From an uncultured Clostridia bacterium (GTDB taxonomy: Bacteria; Bacillota; Clostridia; Christensenellales; Borkfalkiaceae), in NCBI GenBank assembly GCA_947177495.1, contig CAMWUS010000070.1, positions 1-7,106 of the forward strand: a stretch of DNA of 7,106 bases, in the 5' to 3' direction. The first letter of the stretch is position 1. Each line of letters begins with the position of its first letter. A program made the translations under genes and the position numbers. The notes below the pieces were generated by a model, which worked only from the letters and a program-made list of their open reading frames with translations, was not told the origin of the DNA and searched no databases. Positions 1 to 5,820 of the stretch are shown in pieces.

Positions 1-397
1 TTTCGGGGCTGGGTTGATCCATGAGAATGAGCCCCTTGGGCGGGTGGGCGAGGAACGAGGAAGCGGACTCCTCCTTCATGTCGAACTGCGTAAGCACAAA
101 ATCGAAATCGTAATTTTTTTGTTTGAGAAAATTTTTCGCGCCGCTCAAAATGGCGTTGTAGTAGCTGTCCTTTGTGCTTTCCACCGTCACGCGGGAAATG
201 CACCCGATGGAAACTTTCGCGTGCGCACGACCTTTTTTATAATTGGGATTGGGGATATAATCGAGCTCCCGAATGGCGTCCATTACCCGCTTGCGCGTTT
301 CGTCGGTAACTCTGTAATTCGGGTCGTGGTTGATGATACGGGAAACGGACGCAATCGAAACGTCCGCGCGTTCCGCCACTTCTCTGATCGTAGCCAT
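1..397 (-). CDS. LacI/GalR-family transcriptional regulator (N-terminal part, cut by window edge)
   Basis: A DNA-binding repressor predicted to control the divergent operon in response to a sugar ligand. Reading the minus strand from ATG at 397 gives 132 residues with no stop. They begin MATIREVAERADVSIASVSR, the classic LacI helix-turn-helix (helices about residues 2-11 and 13-22), followed by helix 3 (TDETRKRVMDAI, 31-42) and the usual tyrosine-Ile-Pro at 47-49. The start of the periplasmic-binding-protein-like sensor domain follows (VSIGCI at 62-67). A GGAGAG ribosome site lies 4 bases upstream of the ATG (402-407 on the plus strand). The hinge is unusual: the spacing from P49 to I64-G65 is normal, but the Ala and Leu of the usual hinge helix are replaced by Tyr53 and Gly56. 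The remaining roughly 200 residues lie outside the window. The family is certain; the effector is unknown. Confidence 0.93.
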   Translation of the reverse strand, partial: MATIREVAERADVSIASVSRIINHDPNYRVTDETRKRVMDAIRELDYIPNPNYKKGRAHAKVSIGCISRVTVESTKDSYYNAILSGAKNFLKQKNYDFDFVLTQFDMKEESASSFLAHPPKGLILMDQPSPE

Positions 398-427
398 GAT
401 TCTCTCCAAAACAAATATGTTGAAATC

Positions 428-456
428 ATTATAACACGGTATCATGCGCTTGTCAA
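428..456 (-). promoter_or_regulatory. Promoter of the LacI-family regulator gene
   Basis: On the minus strand there is a perfect -35 TTGACA (451-456), a 17-base spacer, and a perfect -10 TATAAT (428-433). The -10 is preceded by TGT, so it is also an extended -10. The predicted transcript start near 421 gives a leader of about 24 bases before the ATG at 397. A TTTGGTAAAC word (461-470) sits 4 bases upstream of the -35, where a bound repressor could affect RNA polymerase. Confidence 0.9.
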
Positions 457-460
457 GATG

Positions 461-494
461 TTTGGTAAACAAATTTTAAAAATATTTGGTAAAA
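461..494 (+). repeat. TTTGGTAAA repeat pair (candidate operator half-sites), regulator side
   Basis: TTTGGTAAAC at 461-470 and TTTGGTAAAA at 485-494 are direct repeats with a 24-base period. The first abuts the -35 of the regulator promoter. The words resemble half-sites of LacI-family operators, but neither copy has a good inverted partner next to it. The role as operator is inferred. Confidence 0.6.
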
Positions 495-571
495 TGCATT
501 GCCGTTCAAGTACAATCCGGCAAAAGAAAAAAGATTATCAGTAGATTTTGGCAATAAAAGGATAAAATTTC

Positions 572-592
572 TTGGTAAACACGTTGGTAAAC
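572..592 (+). repeat. TTGGTAAAC direct repeat pair (candidate operator), operon side
   Basis: Two exact copies of TTGGTAAAC, at 572-580 and 584-592, have a 12-base period, half of the 24-base period of the other pair. They match the copies near the regulator promoter, so one protein probably reads all four. The repressor encoded at 1-397 is the obvious candidate. Confidence 0.65.
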
Positions 593-604
593 AAAAAATG
601 TTTA
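588..604. promoter_or_regulatory. Inverted repeat TAAACA-N5-TGTTTA
   Basis: A perfect 6-base palindrome with a 5-base A spacer overlaps the second TTGGTAAAC word (584-592) and ends 20 bases before the operon -35. It is the only copy of the repeated word with a partial inverted partner, so it may be the strongest dimer-binding site. Chance occurrence in AT-rich DNA is possible. Confidence 0.45.
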
Positions 605-624
605 TTCTTTTTTCGGAAATTCTA

Positions 625-653
625 TTGACAGGTTGTAAAATACGTGATAGAAT
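625..653 (+). promoter_or_regulatory. Promoter of the sugar-utilisation operon
   Basis: A perfect -35 TTGACA (625-630) is followed by a 17-base spacer and the -10 TAGAAT (648-653), one base from consensus. TGA just before the -10 supplies the extended -10 TG. The predicted transcript start is near 660. Two TTGGTAAAC words (572-592) and the inverted repeat at 588-604 lie 20-50 bases upstream of the -35. A repressor there would have to act by looping or by contact, unless another site is involved. Confidence 0.87.
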
Positions 654-715
654 GCATATAGGTATAATTGCAAATAGCAAAAGAATAATGTGAAAAATTT
701 TCAATCTGTTAGATA

Positions 716-721
716 GAGGTG
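716..721 (+). promoter_or_regulatory. Ribosome binding site that decides the oxidoreductase start
   Basis: GAGGTG matches the 3' end of 16S rRNA and is 5 bases from TTG at 727, but overlaps the first base of GTG at 721. The same GAGGTG ends the ribosome site of the last gene, with a 6-base gap to its ATG. This spacing favours TTG. Confidence 0.65.
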
Positions 722-726
722 TGGCT

Positions 727-2010
727 TTGAAGCAATTTACGGTGGCAATTATCGGGCTTGGCGGCAGGGGACTGTACACGTACGCCAAGTATCAGGAAAA
801 GTTTCCCGAGAGAATGAAAATAGTTGCGATTGCGGACATCGATCCCGAAAAAATTCGTTATGCAAGCGAGCGGTATTCCGTGCCCGCCGATTTTTGTTTT
901 GACAGCGCGGAGAGTTTGCTCGCGCGCGAGAAGCTTGCCGACGTTTTGATTGTTGCCACGCAGGATCGCCAACACCGCGCCCATGCGCTTGCGGCGCTCG
1001 AAAAGGGTTACGATTTATTGCTTGAAAAGCCCGTTGCCGTTACGGTTGCCGACTGCATCGATATTCGCGACGCGGCAATCAAGGCGGGCAAGTCGGTTAC
1101 CATTTGTCACGTGCTCGAATTTACGGCGTTCTATCGCAAAATCAAAGAGGTCATTAAAAGCGGCGTCATCGGCGAGCCCGTTACGGTGGAGGCGATCGAG
1201 AACGTAGGGTATTGGCATCAGGCGCACAGCTTCGTGCGCGGAAATTGGCGGAACGACCAAATCGAGTCGCCCATGATTCTGCAAAAGTGCTGCCACGATT
1301 TCGACATTCTTTCTTGGTTGCTCGATAAGAAGTGCGTTTCCGTGTCGTCGGTCGGCTCGCTGAAATTTTTCAACGAAGCCCACGCGCCCGAGGGAAGCGC
1401 CGCGCGCTGCTGCGATTGCAAATATGCGCATTCGTGCCCGTACAGCGCTTACCGCATTTACTTCGAAAGCGAGGAAGTGGGTTACAATCACGGCAACCGC
1501 GATTGGCCTTTGAATATTTTGACGGAAGAGCCCAACGAGAAAACGCTCAACGAGGCGATCGAGAAGGGACCTTACGGCAGGTGCGTGTTCCGTTGCGACA
1601 ACAATGTGGTCGATCACCAAATCGTAAGTATGCAAATGGAAGACGACGTAACGGTGTCGCTCACCATGACGGCGTTCACGGCGCAGAGCTTCCGCAGAGT
1701 TAAGGTGATGGGCACGCTCGGAGAAATTATCGCAGACCAACGCCAAAACCTCGTTACGGTCACGCCGTTCGGAGGGGAGAGCACGGTTTACGACATCACC
1801 AAGCTCACCGACGATTTGTCGGGGCACGGCGGCGGCGACAACCGCATGATGACGGAAATGTTCGACGCGCTCGAAAAGGGCGGAAAAGTTTCTTCCTCCA
1901 TTAAGGATGCAATCGCGCCTCATCTTGTGGCGTTCGCGGCGGAGGAGTCGCGCAAACACAAGGGAGAACGCATTTTTATGGCGGACTTCGAAAAAACTAA
2001 TACTAAATAA
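727..2010 (+). CDS. Gfo/Idh/MocA-family NAD(P)-dependent oxidoreductase
   Basis: A cytoplasmic sugar or cyclitol dehydrogenase-like enzyme of 427 residues. The N-terminal Rossmann fold begins VAIIGLGGRG (6-15) and has the family motif EKP at 100-102. The C-terminal half has the catalytic-region pattern HDFD (190-193) after CC. Six cysteines stand out: C228, C229, C231, C237 (RCCDCKYAHSCPYSA) and C286, C290 (GRCVFRC), as in a common Bacillota subgroup; metal binding is only a guess. I chose TTG at 727 because GAGGTG (716-721) lies 5 bases before it and the protein then begins MKQFTVAIIG. The alternative GTG at 721 overlaps that ribosome site and would add two residues. The gene is first in the operon and ends in two stops, TAA TAA. 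The substrate cannot be told; oxidation or keto-epimerisation of the imported sugar is inferred. Confidence 0.92.
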   Translation: MKQFTVAIIGLGGRGLYTYAKYQEKFPERMKIVAIADIDPEKIRYASERYSVPADFCFDSAESLLAREKLADVLIVATQDRQHRAHALAALEKGYDLLLEKPVAVTVADCIDIRDAAIKAGKSVTICHVLEFTAFYRKIKEVIKSGVIGEPVTVEAIENVGYWHQAHSFVRGNWRNDQIESPMILQKCCHDFDILSWLLDKKCVSVSSVGSLKFFNEAHAPEGSAARCCDCKYAHSCPYSAYRIYFESEEVGYNHGNRDWPLNILTEEPNEKTLNEAIEKGPYGRCVFRCDNNVVDHQIVSMQMEDDVTVSLTMTAFTAQSFRRVKVMGTLGEIIADQRQNLVTVTPFGGESTVYDITKLTDDLSGHGGGDNRMMTEMFDALEKGGKVSSSIKDAIAPHLVAFAAEESRKHKGERIFMADFEKTNTK

Positions 2011-2050
2011 TAATGTATAGCTATCGCAAGGCTTAAAAATTTCAAAAAAG

Positions 2051-2071
2051 TTTTTGTTGTACCAACAAAAA
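2051..2071. other. Intercistronic hairpin 1
   Basis: TTTTTGTTG (2051-2059) and CAACAAAAA (2063-2071) form a perfect 9-base stem with a 3-base loop. It is AT-rich and followed on the plus strand by GAGG, not by a U run. It directly abuts hairpin 2. GTTTTT at 2050-2055 is also complementary to AAAAAC at 2100-2105, so an alternative fold enclosing hairpin 2 is possible. Confidence 0.6.
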
Positions 2072-2072
2072 G

Positions 2073-2097
2073 AGGAAACCGTGTTCCACGGTTTCCT
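2073..2097. terminator. Intercistronic hairpin 2; terminator-like only on the minus strand
   Basis: AGGAAACCGTG (2073-2083) and CACGGTTTCCT (2087-2097) make a perfect 11-base stem with a TTC loop. On the plus strand it is followed by seven A residues, so it lacks the U run of a normal intrinsic terminator. Read on the minus strand, the stem is followed by CTTTTTG and would be a standard terminator for antisense transcription. For the operon mRNA it could instead protect the 5' end of the downstream lipoprotein message after processing, or cause partial termination. The hairpin is certain; the role is not. Confidence 0.6.
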
Positions 2098-2135
2098 AAA
2101 AAAACTTACCCGAAAATAATAACGGAGGATATATT

Positions 2136-3764
2136 ATGAAAAAAGGAATACGCTATCTTTCGCTCGCGCTCGGCGCAGTAACGGCGCTCACCCTTGCAGG
2201 GTGCAAAGGCAAGGACAAGAAACCCGGACAGGATGGCAACAATGAGGCGGTAAGCATTTTCTCCCGCCCGACGGTGGAACGCCCCGCTACCGGCAGAAAA
2301 GATTGGAACGACGTCGATTCCTTCGTCTGCTACTACGGTTCGCTTACGGGTGATTCCGAGAAAGATCCCGTAAACGGCGGAACAGCCGAGCGTGCGCTCG
2401 ACGTGCTCAAAACCTTTGACGTGGCGATCATTCACAGCTCGCAGCTCTTCGGCGACGCCAACGCAAAGGCGCTCGTACAGGAGTTAAAAGACGCGGGCAC
2501 GTACGTTGTTTCCTATATTTCCATCGGCGAAGACGACGGCTTGCACGTTGCCGACGGGTTGGGTGAAAACGGCTACGCTTCCTATTACATTTACGAAAAC
2601 GGTATGCCCCGCATGAACTCTTCTTGGGGTTCTTACTTCGTAGACGCGGGCAATCCCGTTTGGCAGGAAATCATTCTGAATAAGGCGAAGACCATTATGG
2701 ATTACGGCGTAGACGGGCTTTTCCTCGATACGCTCGACACGGTAGACGTCGCTTACGACACGATGGGCGGCATGGCCGACCTTGTAAGACGCCTCGATGA
2801 AGAGCTTCCCGAGGGCACCAAGCTCGTACCCAACCGCGGGTTCACGATATTCCAATATATCTCGCAGTACGTAGACGGCATCATGTTCGAGAGCTTCTCC
2901 ACGACGTACGACAATGATGCGGGCGTCTTCGTAGATCGCAACGAATCGGATATGGAGTACAACCAAACGGTTGCCTGCAACATCATCAACCGCGTCCGCC
3001 GTTACGACTATATGCCCGTATTCTGCCTCGACTATATCAACAGAGAGGAATACGGCTATATGCCGCAGAACGTGTACGACAACGCTTGGACGTACGATTT
3101 CGTGCCGTATTGCACGTATTCCCGTAATCTTGACATATGTCCCAACCCCGGCGTAAAGCCGAAGAGTGCGCGCGGTTCTTTGGCGCTCTCCAAGCTCAGC
3201 GATTCCACGGGCGAAACGACTTTGAACGGCGATACGAGCTCGGCGAACCTTGCTTACGTAGGTAACGAGCTTTGCACGGTTACCGTCGATTCCACGTTCG
3301 TTGGCTATTCGGGCGCGAAACCGCTCACCGACGGCTTCATCGCAACCGAGGAAACCCACAACCAAATGAATTGGGCTACCGAATCTTGGGCGAGCGAGAA
3401 CAACAACCGCAAAGACCACTGGATTCAGTTCACCTTCGCTTCGCCTCAGGACATCTCCAAGGTCAACGTATATTGGGCTCCCGACGGAACGGGCTCGCCT
3501 ACCTTCTATTCCGCACGCGAAGCGAGAGTCGAAGCATTCATCGACGGACAGTGGACAACGGTTGCAACTTACAGCTGGAAAAAGGGTGAAGAGTACCTTA
3601 CGCAACAACAGCTCACCGTGTTTGAGTTCGATAAGGTCACGACCGACCAAATCCGTATCTTCCAGCCGAAGGGCATGGGCGACGCTACCTCGTCGAGAAC
3701 GGACGGCGTTGAAACGCTGTTCACGGGAATCATGTGGGTATGCGAAGTGGAAATTTACGCCTAG
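2136..3764 (+). CDS. Surface lipoprotein: GH114/TM1410-like glycosidase with C-terminal discoidin (CBM32-like) domain
   Basis: Predicted extracellular, lipid-anchored polysaccharide hydrolase of 542 residues. A signal peptide ends in lipobox LAGC with Cys23, followed by a short charged linker. Residues about 57-335 carry the GH114/TM1410 barrel pattern: YISIGE (127-132), W164 to W176 with SYFVDAGNPVW, GVDGLFLDTLDTVD (191-204), VPNRGF (231-236) and VDGIMFESF (246-254). D198 and E252 sit where the acidic pair of characterised GH114 enzymes is expected; this assignment is by pattern. Residues about 385-542 look like an F5/8 type C (discoidin) domain: a DG turn, WATESW, HWIQFTF, SKVNVYW, and a final VCEVEIYA strand. 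Known GH114 members cut alpha-1,4 galactosamine polymers, but many relatives are untested. GGAGG (2124-2128) lies 7 bases before the ATG. The gene ends with four consecutive in-frame stops (TAG TAA TAA TAA). Confidence 0.85.
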   Translation: MKKGIRYLSLALGAVTALTLAGCKGKDKKPGQDGNNEAVSIFSRPTVERPATGRKDWNDVDSFVCYYGSLTGDSEKDPVNGGTAERALDVLKTFDVAIIHSSQLFGDANAKALVQELKDAGTYVVSYISIGEDDGLHVADGLGENGYASYYIYENGMPRMNSSWGSYFVDAGNPVWQEIILNKAKTIMDYGVDGLFLDTLDTVDVAYDTMGGMADLVRRLDEELPEGTKLVPNRGFTIFQYISQYVDGIMFESFSTTYDNDAGVFVDRNESDMEYNQTVACNIINRVRRYDYMPVFCLDYINREEYGYMPQNVYDNAWTYDFVPYCTYSRNLDICPNPGVKPKSARGSLALSKLSDSTGETTLNGDTSSANLAYVGNELCTVTVDSTFVGYSGAKPLTDGFIATEETHNQMNWATESWASENNNRKDHWIQFTFASPQDISKVNVYWAPDGTGSPTFYSAREARVEAFIDGQWTTVATYSWKKGEEYLTQQQLTVFEFDKVTTDQIRIFQPKGMGDATSSRTDGVETLFTGIMWVCEVEIYA

Positions 3765-3801
3765 TAATAATAAGGAATAAGGGGAAATTAGGAGGAAATA
3801 C

Positions 3802-5802
3802 ATGAAAAAATCAGTTTCGGCAATCAGTTGCGCTTTGGCGCTGTTTATGGGTTGCGTCACGCTTGCCGCGTGCAATCCTTACGACGGCGATTACGATTAC
3901 GAGGCGATCGACCCCGGCACGCTTGCCGCGCCGACCAAGGAGTTTGTAACTGCGGAAGAGGACGCGGCAAAGAACGCCGAATACAGGGCGGCATATCCCA
4001 CCCTCGACCGTTACGAAAACACGGTCACCGTAAAAGTTGCGGCGATTCAGTACGAGTTGGAGCCCAACGTAAAGCGGGGCACCACGCCGCAAAATCAGTC
4101 GTTCAACAGAATCGCGCTTGACAAGCTGAATATCAAAATCGAATACAGCGTGGTTTCGGCAAGTACGATGTACGACCAAAAAATCAACCTCGCGATCGCG
4201 GCGAGCCAAATGCCCGATATGTTCTATACGACCACTTCGGAAATGTTCACCTCGTTGCGCGATTCGGGTATGCTTGCCGACCTTACAAGTGCATATTACC
4301 GCTTAAACGACAACTTGCTTAACAACTATCAAACCTATATGCCCGAGCTCATTAAGGCGTGCATGAAGGAGGGCAAGCTCTACGCGCTTCCTCAACAGTC
4401 CAACAAATACGCTTCCGCGCAACGGTTGTATATCCGCAAAGATTGGTTGGACATCTGCGGCATCGAGGCTCCCAAGACGATCGACGAGATGATCGAAGTA
4501 GGTCAGGTATTCCTCGACCACAAGCAGGAAATCGCCGCTGCAACGAATATTTCTGCTAACAACGTCATTCCGTTCTCCATGCACAAGGACCTTACCTATG
4601 CGGGTTCCTATTCTGCGGAAGGTATGTTCAACGCGCACGGCACGTCGCTCGGCTCCTTCTTCATGAACGAGGACGGCGAGCTGGAATGCGCGAACACCTC
4701 TGCGGAAGCGCAGGCGGCGGTTCAGACCATGCGCACCATGTACGAAAAGGGCATCCTCGACAGAGAATTCCTTTCCAATACGGCGGCTTCGGTACAGTCT
4801 TACGTATCGGCGGGCTTCGTGGGAATGGTGTTCGGCGAATGGTGGCTCCCGAAGGACGCGCTCGGCTCGGCTGTCGAATCGACCGCGGTAAACGGCGCCG
4901 ACTGGACGTGGGTTGACCTTCCTTCTTTCAACGGAAAGGAAAGCCTTCCCGTTGTAGATACCATGCTTATCTCCGGCTACAACATGGTTTCTTCCACCTG
5001 TAAAAATCCCGAAGCGGTTGCAAAGCTCATCAACCTCTTCTACGATATTTATTACAACGACAACGCGCAGGACATTTACGGCACCGACGTACTTCCCTCC
5101 AACGGGTTCTACTATCAGTTCGTACCCGTTAAGCTTTGGGACGGCAGAGCTTCCGACGCAGAATATAAGCGCGTGAACCGCGTGTTCAACGAGCTGTACG
5201 AAGGCGGACTCAACAATCGCGATATGTTCAAGGGCGGTTTGTACGAGGATTTGACCAACGCGCAAATCGCAGAATACCAAGCAGCGGGCGAGAAAATCTA
5301 TACGGTTACCACCACGAGCGGCGGCGCTTCCGTACTCAAACGGGACGTGGTTGCCGCAATCGAAGCAAACCCGACGCTGAAAGCTTCCTTCAACAGCCTG
5401 AGAAGCCGTGAAAAGATTTTGCACTTTGCCGACGGTTATCCCTATTTCGTTGCGTATAAACAGAACGTCGCAACCAAGGATATGACCAAGGAAGAGCGCA
5501 AGGGCTGGGGTATCTACCATGAAATGATCGACGAGAACGGCAGCTACGCCTACGTCGTCGACCTTTCCGAGGGCAAAAAGCAGGCGAAATACGACGAGTT
5601 CTACGGCACGGCGCTTAGCGCTATGACCGACCACGGCGAATATATCACTTCGCAGACGAGCGTCCGTTTCACCAAGATGATTTCGGGAGAAAGCCCGATG
5701 TCCGATTTCAGCGATTTTGTAAAAGTGTACAACAGCAACGGCGGAGAGCTTATTCAAAAGCAAGTAAACGCTTGGTATAAAGCAATACACGCGTTCGACT
5801 GA
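3802..5802 (+). CDS. ABC-importer solute-binding lipoprotein (LplA-like)
   Basis: Extracellular, membrane-anchored sugar receptor that passes its ligand to the two permeases encoded next. The 666 residues start with a signal peptide and lipobox LAAC with Cys24. A Tyr/Asp/Glu-rich linker of about 45 residues (NPYDGDYDYEAIDPG and on) separates the anchor from the binding domain, which starts near residue 73 (NTVTVKVAAI). Family 1 sugar-binding signatures are KLYALPQQS (192-200), RLYIRKDWLD (208-217) with a following PKTIDEM, and VGMVFGEWWLP (340-350). These are typical of the long LplA/YtcQ-like group. At 666 residues it is longer than the usual 500-550. AGGAGG (3790-3795) lies 6 bases before the ATG, and the gene ends TGA TAA. 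The ligand is unknown; an oligosaccharide released by the preceding lipoprotein is inferred. Confidence 0.93.
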   Translation: MKKSVSAISCALALFMGCVTLAACNPYDGDYDYEAIDPGTLAAPTKEFVTAEEDAAKNAEYRAAYPTLDRYENTVTVKVAAIQYELEPNVKRGTTPQNQSFNRIALDKLNIKIEYSVVSASTMYDQKINLAIAASQMPDMFYTTTSEMFTSLRDSGMLADLTSAYYRLNDNLLNNYQTYMPELIKACMKEGKLYALPQQSNKYASAQRLYIRKDWLDICGIEAPKTIDEMIEVGQVFLDHKQEIAAATNISANNVIPFSMHKDLTYAGSYSAEGMFNAHGTSLGSFFMNEDGELECANTSAEAQAAVQTMRTMYEKGILDREFLSNTAASVQSYVSAGFVGMVFGEWWLPKDALGSAVESTAVNGADWTWVDLPSFNGKESLPVVDTMLISGYNMVSSTCKNPEAVAKLINLFYDIYYNDNAQDIYGTDVLPSNGFYYQFVPVKLWDGRASDAEYKRVNRVFNELYEGGLNNRDMFKGGLYEDLTNAQIAEYQAAGEKIYTVTTTSGGASVLKRDVVAAIEANPTLKASFNSLRSREKILHFADGYPYFVAYKQNVATKDMTKEERKGWGIYHEMIDENGSYAYVVDLSEGKKQAKYDEFYGTALSAMTDHGEYITSQTSVRFTKMISGESPMSDFSDFVKVYNSNGGELIQKQVNAWYKAIHAFD

Positions 5803-5820
5803 TAACAAGGAGGAATTTCA

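Larger units (their letters stand above)
398..726. promoter_or_regulatory. Divergent control region between the repressor and the operon
   Basis: This AT-rich stretch has no convincing gene. It carries a promoter for each direction, four copies of a TTGGTAAA(C/A) word, a 6-base inverted repeat with a 5-base spacer (588-604), and a weaker 6-base inverted repeat TTGCCG/CGGCAA (499-504 and 518-523). The plus-strand leader after the predicted start of transcription is about 65 bases. No riboswitch architecture could be recognised in it. Confidence 0.8.

Noticed and set aside
14..544. 176-codon plus-strand frame across the start of the window
   Set aside because: It runs antisense to the LacI-family gene and through both halves of its promoter; the minus-strand reading gives an unmistakable helix-turn-helix.
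663..668. Second TATAAT as an alternative -10 for the operon
   Set aside because: No -35 at a workable distance; TAGAAT at 648-653 has exact 17-base spacing and an extended -10.
499..693. Small plus-strand frame of 64 codons in the divergent region
   Set aside because: Starts at TTG without a ribosome site and overlaps the operator words and the operon promoter.
660..726. Riboswitch or attenuator in the operon leader
   Set aside because: The leader is only about 65 bases, AT-rich, and shows no stem pattern that I could match to a known class.
1015..1959. Long open frame on the minus strand inside the oxidoreductase gene
   Set aside because: It is antisense to a clearly recognised enzyme, has an Arg/His/Val-rich composition typical of a mirrored frame, and lacks a family motif.
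2073..2104. Intrinsic terminator for the oxidoreductase on the plus strand
   Set aside because: The stem is followed by A residues, not T, so a canonical plus-strand terminator is not supported; a minus-strand or mRNA-stabilising role fits better.
2484..3875. 463-codon open frame on the minus strand opposite the glycosidase lipoprotein
   Set aside because: It spans the gene boundary and covers recognised domains on the other strand; composition is that of a shadow frame.
4303..5808. 501-codon open frame on the minus strand opposite the binding protein
   Set aside because: Shadow of a strongly supported gene; no recognisable domain and Arg/Val/His-rich composition.
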